From JBBRNH01 sp038230415 (GTDB lineage: Bacteria; Bacteroidota; Bacteroidia; Cytophagales; Spirosomataceae): 64,000 nucleotides of DNA. Position 1 is the stretch's first letter, and the number at the start of each line of letters is the position of its first letter. The translations under genes and the position numbers were made by a program. The notes below the pieces were generated by a model, which worked only from the letters and a program-made list of their open reading frames with translations, was not told the origin of the DNA and searched no databases. The stretch spans positions 1 to 64,000 of the forward strand of contig JBBRNH010000015.1 of assembly GCA_038230415.1 (NCBI GenBank), given 5' to 3'. Below, piece by piece: positions 51,512-58,277 of this stretch.

Positions 51512-53116
51512 ATGGCTTGTGGCTCTGTTGACTATATCCGGTGGCTGTTGGCCCCCGAATTGGCTCAAAACGGCTTCCCGTTGGCCTTTATGGAGCAAAC
51601 GGGCGAGATTTTACGGATAAAGCGGGTAGCGACGTATAAAGGTCTAACGTTCACACTGATTCCGTCAGGAGAATCCGGGTATCGGTTGGAAATATCCGGT
51701 TCATTGCACCGCTACCACAACGGCGGAACGGACAATAGTAGCCGGTTCGGGGTAGCTGACATACAGGCGGTGATAATGGATTTGGTCGAACGGTTTGGCA
51801 TAGTGCCGGACAAAACGCCACTTGAAAACCTTGAAATTGGCGTGAATATCGGCCTACCCTTTAGCCCGTTGCGCGTGATTAACGCGGCTGTTGTGTGCCA
51901 TAACAAAGGCTTTGCACCCATAAATGCCGGACGGTTGTACTTGGGCAAACGGTGCGTCTTATCGGAGTATGAGGTGAAGATTTATGATAAAGGTAAGCAA
52001 ATCGGCAACCCCGGTTTAAACCTGCTACGGGTTGAGGTAAAGGTTAGAAAGATGCGTCAATTACGGGACTACGGTATCAAAACGCTGGCTGATTTGAGCG
52101 ACCCGGCCAAACTTCGGCCATTGGTTGAATTGCTGTTATCGGCCCTTGCCAACACAGTTTTTATTGACCCTTGCGCCAACCTCGACCCATTGACCGAATC
52201 CGAACGAACGACTTTCTATAAGTTGAGAGACCCGCTAACGTGGAGCCGTAAGAATCCTATAATGAACTATTGGAAGCGGCAAGATTACCAGCAACGACTA
52301 AGCCTAATCTTAGAAAAATGCAACGTGTTCGACTATCAAACCGACCTCTATAAACGAGTTACGGACGAATGGCAAACGCTGTCTTGCGAAGCCGAAACCG
52401 CCCCCGCAATCTGTGGGCAAACGGATACAGGTGAAGCAGTTGAAAAAGCTATGATTTCACCGCTTGAATGTGTGGGTGAAATCATAGCTACACCCCTCCA
52501 AATCGCAACCCAAAAAGACGGAGGTTGTCTCTTACCCGATGTACCCCAAAACCGGGTTTGTCTGTCCTGCGAAAAACCCTTAACGGGTCAACGGGTAGGC
52601 AGTCTGTTTTGCTCGGAAAAGTACAACGGCGCAAAAGCCGCCCGGCACTGTCGCAACCGGGATTCTAACCAGCGACGAACCAAACGAAACCAGATTATGA
52701 GAGCCAAAGAACGAAACCAGTTTTTACGCATAACCTACACCGTAGGCGGTCAATCATACAGTGAGATTCTACATAGTTCAGAGGTGGCCGTTAGTCGGCA
52801 TTACCTCAACACGGTGCTATCGGTTGAGATTTTGGCGGGTTGCCCCGGCGTTGATTTGTTCGGGGCAAAATGTTCGGGTAGTTGTGATAACTGCCAATCT
52901 CGACACATACCCGGTTCTGCCGCTCGCGCTCTGCTGGCAGAGTTGACCAACGAAAACGGCCCCGGTTCGCCCGGCCCCAAAATGCCCGGCGTAGATTTGC
53001 CCAGCGTGGATTTGCCCGGCGTGGATTCGCTCGGCGTGGATTCGCCCGGCGTTCCCCTCGACCATGCCGCGCCCGGTAGTCTGCTGGCAGAGGTGGCCGG
53101 GTTGGTCAGTGGGTAG
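51512..53116 (+). CDS. G2P/Rep_trans-like replication initiator with zinc-finger and repeat tail
   Basis: A 534-aa protein if started at the ATG before ACGSVDYIRWL; a TTG at 51359 is in frame but would translate through an 18-bp palindrome. Residues about 1-250 resemble filamentous-phage/plasmid replication proteins (II/X, Rep_trans): EISGSLHRYHNGG, VIMDLVERFGI, LENLEIGVNIGLPF, and KIYDKGKQ with Y158 and K160 as likely DNA-nicking and base residues, then LLRVEVKVRKMRQLRDYG. A CxxC...C...C finger lies at about 350-382 (CLSCEKPL ... LFCSEK ... HC). The tail (about 490-525) has PGVDLP/PSVDLP repeats. It should nick DNA for rolling-circle replication or mobilisation of the excised element. Confidence 0.72.
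   Translation: MACGSVDYIRWLLAPELAQNGFPLAFMEQTGEILRIKRVATYKGLTFTLIPSGESGYRLEISGSLHRYHNGGTDNSSRFGVADIQAVIMDLVERFGIVPDKTPLENLEIGVNIGLPFSPLRVINAAVVCHNKGFAPINAGRLYLGKRCVLSEYEVKIYDKGKQIGNPGLNLLRVEVKVRKMRQLRDYGIKTLADLSDPAKLRPLVELLLSALANTVFIDPCANLDPLTESERTTFYKLRDPLTWSRKNPIMNYWKRQDYQQRLSLILEKCNVFDYQTDLYKRVTDEWQTLSCEAETAPAICGQTDTGEAVEKAMISPLECVGEIIATPLQIATQKDGGCLLPDVPQNRVCLSCEKPLTGQRVGSLFCSEKYNGAKAARHCRNRDSNQRRTKRNQIMRAKERNQFLRITYTVGGQSYSEILHSSEVAVSRHYLNTVLSVEILAGCPGVDLFGAKCSGSCDNCQSRHIPGSAARALLAELTNENGPGSPGPKMPGVDLPSVDLPGVDSLGVDSPGVPLDHAAPGSLLAEVAGLVSG
53084..53104. repeat. CTGGCAGAGGTGGCCG repeat, copy 2
   Basis: This copy encodes the last residues of the Rep protein (LLAEVAGLV). A weaker form (CTGCTGGCAGAGTTGACC) lies 160 bp upstream in the same gene. 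Confidence 0.8.
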
Positions 53117-53613
53117 TGTGTGGGTTGGTGGCCGTGCCGTTGTTCGGTGCCGTTCGGCCCCCGGTGGCCTACTTACTGGCAGAGGTGGCCGGATTGGTTT
53201 GGGGGAGAGCGGTTAAAGTTAGGTTTAAATGCCGCTTAAATCGGGCTTAAATCGGGTGGCCGTTCAAAAACTACGCACCTCTGCCAGTGAACAGGTTTAC
53301 GCCTAAAAATCAATGGTTATAAAGGTGGTTCCCGGTTTTGTATCAAAACCAACCCTAAAACTACGCACCCATTTTATAGGCTGTTCGTACCCCCGCCAAA
53401 CGGCATAAAACGCGCCATTTTGGGGGTCAATTAGCCCCGAAAAGCCCGGAGAGCGGGGTAAAGTGTCTGAAAAAGCAGAGTAGGGGTAAATCAATTTTCG
53501 TATCAGTGAGCAATCAAGAAACTACGCACTATTGGGGTAGTGCGTACTACGCAACAACGACCCCGCCCAAATTTAGAAACGGCTTACATTCATCTTGGAT
53601 AAATCAGTAGTTT
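53117..53613. other. Repeat-rich non-coding region, candidate replication or transfer origin
   Basis: This 497-bp gap after rep contains three TTAAAT units (53223-53252, two of them CTTAAATCGGG in tandem), the word AACTACGCAC at about 53268, 53359 and 53518, and a hairpin TACGCACTA-TTGGGG-TAGTGCGTA at about 53521-53544 followed by ACTACGCAAC. Iterons next to a strong hairpin directly downstream of a Rep_trans-like gene is the arrangement of a rolling-circle double-strand origin or an oriT. A 63-codon frame on the minus strand overlaps it but has no support. Confidence 0.6.
53176..53197. repeat. CTGGCAGAGGTGGCCG repeat, copy 3
   Basis: Non-coding copy 60 bp after the rep stop, preceded by CCCCCGGTGG as in copy 1. 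Confidence 0.8.
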
Positions 53614-53961
53614 ATGAACAGTACGCAACCAACGCCCTCGACCCCGGCAAGCATCCGGGAACGGGCCTATCAGTATCACGTCAAAGGGTTGACGTGTGCC
53701 GAAATTGCCAAATTATTAGACCTTTCGCCCCGAACGGTCGAACGGTATAGTTTGGCAGAGAAATGGCGGGAACGGGCCAACCCGCAACCATTGGCAGAGC
53801 GGGCCAAAGCCTTGCAGAAACAGGGTTTTTCTTACGCACAGATAGCCCGAACGCTGGCAGTGGGAAAGAGTACGGTTTACGGCTATTTGCGATCAGCAAA
53901 GCAGAGAACAGGAAACCCCGTTGGCAGTGAGAACGGGGTTTCCAACGGTGCTAAAAAATAG
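53614..53961 (+). CDS. Small protein with two helix-turn-helix domains
   Basis: A 115-aa protein with two homeodomain-like HTH units: YHVKGLTCAEIAKLLDLSPRTVERYSLAEKW (25-55) and LQKQGFSYAQIARTLAVGKSTVYGYLRSAK (67-97). Both match the resolvase/terminase-small-subunit style HTH. It begins at the end of the origin-like region and could bind its repeats to control replication or copy number. It is convergent with the next gene, 7 bp apart. Confidence 0.78.
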   Translation: MNSTQPTPSTPASIRERAYQYHVKGLTCAEIAKLLDLSPRTVERYSLAEKWRERANPQPLAERAKALQKQGFSYAQIARTLAVGKSTVYGYLRSAKQRTGNPVGSENGVSNGAKK

Positions 53962-53968
53962 TTGATGG

Positions 53969-54364
53969 TTATTTTTTATTGTCATACTTACGGGGTTCGT
54001 AAGGGATTGCTCGAACCAAGCGCGTACCCCATTCGGGAATTTCACGGACGCAATCGGGCGGAATTACGCCCCGCGCAATCCAATTTGTTACGACCATTCG
54101 TGAACCCAATCCAAACTGTTTGGCGTATTCGGTAGCTGATACCCATTCAGTCGGTGAATAAGTAGCTTTGATTTCGGCCAATGCTGCCTTTGCCTGTTCA
54201 AGTTGGGTGCGGCTGTCAGCATTGGTAGTGATTAACTTTTGAAGGAGTGCGTTTTGAACATCGGGCGTTATAGGGGCAACTTGCCGTAGGTGTTCGGCTA
54301 TTGCTTGCAAATCGGCTAAAGTTGCGGCCTGTTCAATTTTTGAGATTAATTCTTGGTCTCCCAT
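53969..54364 (-). CDS. Coiled-coil plus DNA-binding protein
   Basis: A 131-aa protein. Residues 1-70 are helical with coiled-coil character (DLQAIAEHLRQVAPITPDVQNALLQKL, RTQLEQAKAALAEIKATY). Residues 75-115 (EWVSATEYAKQFGLGSRMVVTNWIARGVIPPDCVREIP, split for reading) form a winged-helix HTH of the excisionase type. An AT-rich 9-bp inverted repeat lies 6 bp before its start, a natural site for self-control. It is upstream-distal of the methyltransferase gene on the same strand (the methyltransferase comes first). Confidence 0.68.
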   Translation of the reverse strand: MGDQELISKIEQAATLADLQAIAEHLRQVAPITPDVQNALLQKLITTNADSRTQLEQAKAALAEIKATYSPTEWVSATEYAKQFGLGSRMVVTNWIARGVIPPDCVREIPEWGTRLVRAIPYEPRKYDNKK

Positions 54365-54370
54365 TATGTC

Positions 54371-54395
54371 TAATTGTTTGTTATGAAAACAATTA
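54371..54395. promoter_or_regulatory. Inverted repeat before the coiled-coil/HTH gene
   Basis: TAATTGTTT and AAACAATTA are perfect inverses around a 7-nt centre, 6 bp upstream of the ATG on the minus strand. Likely operator or leader hairpin. The rest of the gap to 54531 is AT-rich with no clear feature. Confidence 0.55.
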
Positions 54396-54531
54396 GAGTA
54401 GGTAATAGTTCATAAAGTGGCATGAAATTATGATTAGGCTACCAAAGCTGCTGCTACCTCCATATTGGGTTGTGAAATTAGCGGCCTTACGTTGTGTTGT
54501 TTGAGTTGCTTTGTGGTTTGCCAGGTGTATG

Positions 54532-56196
54532 TCAAAATAAGCCTAACTGGTTGTCTTGGGCCTTTTCTTGGGCCGCTTTTACCACATCTATCCTTTGGTT
54601 GAGGGGAATACGGATTCGTTCGCCGGATAGAATCTGCTCAACACTGATTACCTCAATTTTGGGGTATGTACTGCCAAAAAGTTCGTTGGTGTAAAAGCCG
54701 TATTTCTTGGATTCTTTCACAAGGTTGTCCATTGTGTTGAGCGTTAGCAGATAACCCATTGCGGCCTTTTCGCGCTCTACCGTGCCGAATAATTCACGTA
54801 CTACGGCGGGGGTTAAAGTCTCGTTTGATTTGACGCTGAAAATAACGGGTTTCAGGCTTTGCCCGTCCTTACCGTCACTATCCAACACAAAGGCTAATCC
54901 GTCAACGCCCCCGTCTCCCCCTTTCTTCTCGTTTATGATTGCCCGGTTCTGGGAGAATGTCAATACGGCCCATTTCTCAAACTCTTTCCGGGTACGGTCA
55001 TCTTTTTTGTGGGCCAATGCTACGGCAGATGCCATATCTTTTGGTACGCCCGATAGTTTGACGGTTTCTAAAGCCGTTTTGCCGTAGGTGTCTTCTAATC
55101 GTTTGAGGATGAGGGCAATACTTTGGTAAGTAATGTCAATGCCAATCCATTTACGGCCTAACCGTTGGGCAACGGCAACGGTTGTGCCGCAACCGCAATA
55201 CGCATCTAACACCGTATCGCCTTCGTTGCTGCTGGCTTGTATAATTCGTTCTAACAAGGCTTCGGGCTTTTGGGTTGGATAGCCCAAACGTTCGGTGGCT
55301 TGCGAGTTGATAGGGGGAATATCGTCCCATACAGTAGGCATTGTAACTCCTTTCTGTTCTTCCAAAAACCTAACTAAGTAGGGAGTGCCGGATTTCGACC
55401 ACTCAATCAAACCACCCTCATCTAACTTTTCTAATTTTTCTCTGATTACACGCCAACCCCAAGCGGGTTTATATCCCTTATATTCATAAGCTAAATTTGG
55501 CCGCTCTCCCATGCTGGCAGAACGAATTATGTTATCCAATCTGTAAGCCCTTCCTAACTCATCCTTACGGTTGTAATGGCTTTTGATATATTTCTCGCTG
55601 TGGGTTAGGTGCTGTTCATTCCATGCAAAATCTTTACCTTTTACATAATAGAAAATATTATCATTTATCACTGCAAACCTCTTTGCGTCATTGTGGGAAC
55701 TTGTGCGTTTCCAAATAACTTCGTTTCGATAATCCCCGCCCTGACTGCAAAAAACCGCGTCTAAAACGATTTTAAGATAATGGCTGGCCGATGGGTCACA
55801 ATGGAGATAGAACGAACCCGTAGGGGTTAAAATCCGGTGTATCTCCACTATCCGCAAGGTCATAGAAACGACATACGCCAACAAAGAGCCTTTGCCCAAC
55901 ACCTTCGTAAGTCCGTCAATGAGGTTGATAGTTTGGGCCGAAAACGAGCCGTTGTAGTTCACCGAACGCGGCCCGGTCAGAATTTCGGCTAACCCTTGTT
56001 CGGCGTTAGTGTCCCATGTCCACGTATCAACAAAGGCTTGTGCTTGCGCTTTGTCTTCACGGCCAACGTTGTTGTAAATCTGGTTGTAGTTCCGTTTGGA
56101 GTTAAACGGCGGGTCTATGTAACACAAATCAACGGATTCGTCTTTGATGTACTTACGGAGTATGGCTAAGTTATCGCCATAAAAAAGCTGGTTCAT
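54532..56196 (-). CDS. Beta-class DNA methyltransferase fused to an Mrr-like nuclease domain
   Basis: A 554-aa protein. D28-P-P-F31 (catalytic motif IV) comes first, GDNLAIL precedes it, and the S-adenosylmethionine motif LDAYCGCGTTVAVAQRLGRKWIGID lies near residue 340, the beta-class order of N6-adenine/N4-cytosine methyltransferases. The last 170 residues carry GGDGGVDGLAF and, 20 residues on, PVIFSVKSNET, the D...xVK pattern of a PD-(D/E)xK (Mrr-like) fold, then REKAAMGYLLTLN. It may be a single-chain restriction-modification enzyme that protects or addicts the host to the element, or a solitary methyltransferase with a degenerate nuclease. The target site is not readable. TGTTCAAAAC and TATTCAAAAC stand upstream. 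Confidence 0.85.
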   Translation of the reverse strand: MNQLFYGDNLAILRKYIKDESVDLCYIDPPFNSKRNYNQIYNNVGREDKAQAQAFVDTWTWDTNAEQGLAEILTGPRSVNYNGSFSAQTINLIDGLTKVLGKGSLLAYVVSMTLRIVEIHRILTPTGSFYLHCDPSASHYLKIVLDAVFCSQGGDYRNEVIWKRTSSHNDAKRFAVINDNIFYYVKGKDFAWNEQHLTHSEKYIKSHYNRKDELGRAYRLDNIIRSASMGERPNLAYEYKGYKPAWGWRVIREKLEKLDEGGLIEWSKSGTPYLVRFLEEQKGVTMPTVWDDIPPINSQATERLGYPTQKPEALLERIIQASSNEGDTVLDAYCGCGTTVAVAQRLGRKWIGIDITYQSIALILKRLEDTYGKTALETVKLSGVPKDMASAVALAHKKDDRTRKEFEKWAVLTFSQNRAIINEKKGGDGGVDGLAFVLDSDGKDGQSLKPVIFSVKSNETLTPAVVRELFGTVEREKAAMGYLLTLNTMDNLVKESKKYGFYTNELFGSTYPKIEVISVEQILSGERIRIPLNQRIDVVKAAQEKAQDNQLGLF

Positions 56197-56339
56197 GGAG
56201 CAAAGGCGGGGTAAAAGTGGTACGTTTTGAATAGGTGGCTAAAGTAGCAAGTTTGGCGGTTCTTGTGCTATGTTTTGAACAGGTCTTTTATTGTCAATCG
56301 CCATTCGTTCACTGTTCACGGCTTTAAGGCATTGGCTTA

Positions 56340-56355
56340 CTGGCAGAGGTGGCCG
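56340..56355. repeat. CTGGCAGAGGTGGCCG repeat, copy 4
   Basis: Non-coding copy near the right end of the element, 50 bp before the right subterminal repeat; preceded by GGCTTA as in copy 3 (CTACTTA). Confidence 0.78.
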
Positions 56356-56403
56356 CGCCGTTGGTGATAGGCTCAAAGCGTCCCCCGGAAAGGCTTTTCG
56401 CTG

Positions 56404-56429
56404 ATTCCGTCCCCCAATCCGTCCCCCGG
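56404..56429. repeat. Right subterminal direct repeat (26 bp)
   Basis: Identical to 47964-47989 and in the same orientation. A further GTCCCCCGG word lies 25 bp to its left (about 56379). Confidence 0.85.
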
Positions 56430-56434
56430 ACGGA

Positions 56435-56476
56435 AATAAAAAACCTCAACTAACTGATTATCAGAAAGTTGAGGTT
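56435..56476 (-). terminator. Replacement terminator for tRNA-Leu carried by the element
   Basis: AACCTCAAC at 56442-56450 pairs perfectly with GTTGAGGTT at 56468-56476, with a second small hairpin CTGATTATCAG inside, and on the minus strand it ends in TTTTTTATTT. It lies 10 bp past the tRNA 3' end, inside the element. Confidence 0.85.
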
Positions 56477-56483
56477 TAGGTAA

Positions 56484-56505
56484 TGTGCCGAAGGCGAGAC
56501 TCGAA
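56484..56505. repeat. Right attachment site (attR), 3' end of tRNA-Leu
   Basis: The 22-bp block TGTGCCGAAGGC-G-AGACTCGAA covers the acceptor 3' strand and most of the T arm of the tRNA and repeats attL with one mismatch. The tRNA copy is the functional one. Confidence 0.88.
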
Positions 56506-56569
56506 CTCGCATGTCCGTAAAGACACACGCCCCTGAAACGTGCGTGTCTACCAATTTCACCACTTCGGC
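56486..56569 (-). tRNA. tRNA-Leu, anticodon CAG
   Basis: An 84-nt tRNA. Acceptor GCCGAAG pairs with CTTCGGC, discriminator A; D arm GTGGTGAAATTGGTAGAC; anticodon stem CACGT/GCGTG around loop TTCAGGG, giving CAG; long variable arm TGTC...GACA as expected for tRNA-Leu; T arm GCGAG TTCGAGT CTCGC. CCA is not encoded. It is the target of the mobile element and remains intact. Confidence 0.95.
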
Positions 56570-56693
56570 AGCTGCACTACCCCTATTTGGGACTGCAAAG
56601 GTAGTATAACACCCGTGTTTTTCACAAGCAACCGGGATGAAATTTTTCGTCCGGTTGCTTGTAGTCTCCAATCAGGTCGTTTTCGGACAGGTG

Positions 56694-58088
56694 CTACAAG
56701 TTTACGGCTTCCAGCATATCCGGGATGTGGACATTGGTAAAACCGGCTTCTTCGAGGTGGGTTTGCCAAACCTGTTGCGTGTCATAATCACCATGCACCA
56801 GAAACAGGCCTTTGACCAATACCGGGTTCTGGCAACGCAGAAACTGCAACATCTCCACCCAGTCGCCGTGCGCCGAAAATGAGTCCATCACCACCACCTC
56901 GGCATTCACATCAAACTGTTCGCCGAAGATATTCACGGTTTTGTCGCCCCGTTTCAAGGCTCCGGCTAAGGTGTCCGGCCCGGCGTAGCCCACCAGCAGA
57001 ATGGTATTGCGGGGGTCTTCAACGTTATTTTTGATGTGATGTTTGATGCGCCCGGCCTCGGCCATGCCCGACGATGAGATGATGACAGCCGGGCCAACCA
57101 CCTGATTGATTGCCTTGGAGTCTTCTACGTCTGAGACATAATGCAGGTTGGGGAAGTTAAAGGCATCACCGTCTTTCTTGATGTAGGCCAGAATCTCCGG
57201 GTTGAAATCTTCTTCGTGGTCGCGCATGACATCGGTGGCTTTTACCGACATCGGGCTGTCCACAAATACGGGCAGCGTCGGTAATTCGCCCGCGCTGGCG
57301 AGTTGGTCGAGGGCGTAAATCAATTCCTGGGTGCGGTCAACGGAAAAGGCCGGAATAATAATTTTGCCCTGCCGCTTCACGCACGTTTCCTGCACCACCC
57401 GCAGCAGGTGGGCCTTCATGTCGGGTTCGGGTTCGTGGCGTTTGTCGCCATAGGTGCTTTCGCAGATGATGTAATCGGCCTGCGGAAACGGGTCATATTG
57501 CCGGAGAATATGATCGTTCGGGCGGCCAATATCGCCACTGAAAAACAGCCGTTTGGTTTTGTTCTCCTCGCTGATAGTCAGGCTGATAGCCGCACTGCCG
57601 AGGATATGTGCGGTGTCGGTATAGAGCAGGTCAACGCCGGGGCTGATGGTTTTGGGCTGGTTATACGGCACGGTCTGCATGAGGCCCAAAGCGGTCTGCA
57701 CATCAGTAGCGTCATACAGGGCTTCGAGAATGGGACGGCCTTGTTTTGCCCGCCGTCTGTTGACCCGTTCCAGATCGGTTTCCTGAATCCGGGCCGAATC
57801 CATGAGCATAATCCGGCACAGATCAGCCGTAGCCGGGGTGCAGTAAATCGGCCCCCGGAACCCCTGCCGCACTAAACGCGGCACCAGCCCGGTGTGGTCA
57901 ATGTGGGCGTGCGACAGCACGAGAATATCAACCGAAGCGGCATCGAAATGAAACGTCTGGTTGAGGTCGTCGGTGTTAATGCCCTGAAACAGACCGCAAT
58001 CGAGCAGGATTTTCTGGCCGTTGTTGAGCGTCAGGAGGTGCTTGGAGCCGGTGACTTGCCGGGCCGCGCCAAAAAATTGGAGGTGCAT
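56694..58088 (-). CDS. MBL-fold / beta-CASP / RMMBL metallo-hydrolase (RNA-processing type)
   Basis: A 464-aa protein. H60-x-H62-x-D64-H65 (HAHIDHTG) and later His/Asp ligands (DTAHILGSAAI, FSGDIGR) form the two-metal site; the beta-CASP motifs follow (ESTYGD, IPAFSVDRTQELIY, SSSGMAEAGRI) and the RMMBL end has DSFSAHGDWVEML and FLVHGD. This is the ysh1p/CPSF73-like bacterial group, often annotated as exonuclease of RNA. The start is the ATG giving MHLQFFGAARQVTGS; an upstream in-frame start runs through a terminator. Confidence 0.92.
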   Translation of the reverse strand: MHLQFFGAARQVTGSKHLLTLNNGQKILLDCGLFQGINTDDLNQTFHFDAASVDILVLSHAHIDHTGLVPRLVRQGFRGPIYCTPATADLCRIMLMDSARIQETDLERVNRRRAKQGRPILEALYDATDVQTALGLMQTVPYNQPKTISPGVDLLYTDTAHILGSAAISLTISEENKTKRLFFSGDIGRPNDHILRQYDPFPQADYIICESTYGDKRHEPEPDMKAHLLRVVQETCVKRQGKIIIPAFSVDRTQELIYALDQLASAGELPTLPVFVDSPMSVKATDVMRDHEEDFNPEILAYIKKDGDAFNFPNLHYVSDVEDSKAINQVVGPAVIISSSGMAEAGRIKHHIKNNVEDPRNTILLVGYAGPDTLAGALKRGDKTVNIFGEQFDVNAEVVVMDSFSAHGDWVEMLQFLRCQNPVLVKGLFLVHGDYDTQQVWQTHLEEAGFTNVHIPDMLEAVNL

Positions 58089-58120
58089 TTTGTACGGATT
58101 TAGTGGCGGTAAAGTAAGCA

Positions 58121-58153
58121 CAAAAAAGCCGCCCCTCAATTCGGGAGCGGCTT
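58121..58153 (-). terminator. Terminator between the outer-membrane gene and the MBL gene
   Basis: AAGCCGC pairs with GCGGCTT around a GC-rich inner part, with a T-run on the minus strand. It lies about 120 bp past the outer-membrane gene stop and 35 bp before the MBL start. Confidence 0.78.
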
Positions 58154-58181
58154 TCCGGTTTTCTTAACCTATTCTGTGCTG

Positions 58182-58277
58182 TAGTGGCAAGTGATTGGTG
58201 GTCAGTGGCAAGTTGGCTGACGCACGAGTAATTCTGCGTCAGCCAACTTGCCACTGACCACCAATCACCTGCCACTA
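58182..58277. repeat. Near-perfect heptamer hairpin (42/43 paired)
   Basis: Arms 58182-58224 and 58235-58277 are inverse copies with a single mismatch and a 10-nt loop. The left arm divides into 7-mers AGTGGCA, AGTGATT, GGTGGTC, AGTGGCA, AGTTGGC, TGACGCA. The final CTA of the right arm is the TAG stop codon of the outer-membrane gene on the minus strand. Confidence 0.95.

Larger units (their letters stand above)
47824..56505. mobile_element. Integrative element in tRNA-Leu(CAG), about 8.7 kb
   Basis: Bounded by 22-bp direct repeats at 47824-47845 and 56484-56505, the right copy being inside an intact tRNA-Leu gene. It holds, in order, a tyrosine integrase, an unknown AT-rich gene, an excisionase-like gene, an unknown gene, a Rep_trans/G2P-like initiator, an origin-like region, two HTH genes and a methyltransferase-nuclease. 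Some genes are clearly more AT-rich than the host. No conjugation (tra) or phage capsid genes are present, so it would need help to transfer; it is best called an integrative mobilizable or satellite-type element. NBU1 of Bacteroides also uses a tRNA-Leu 3' end. Confidence 0.85.

Noticed and set aside
53303..53494. A 63-codon minus-strand frame in the origin-like region.
   Set aside because: It overlaps the ACTACGCAC repeats and has no ribosome-binding or family support; the repeats explain the sequence better.
53117..53613. A CRISPR array, because of repeated AACTACGCAC words.
   Set aside because: The words are 10 bp, irregularly spaced (about 90 and 160 bp) and no cas genes are near.
47824..56505. 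The island as an integrated filamentous (inovirus-like) phage because of the G2P-like protein.
   Set aside because: No Zot-like ATPase, coat protein or small hydrophobic gene cluster is present.
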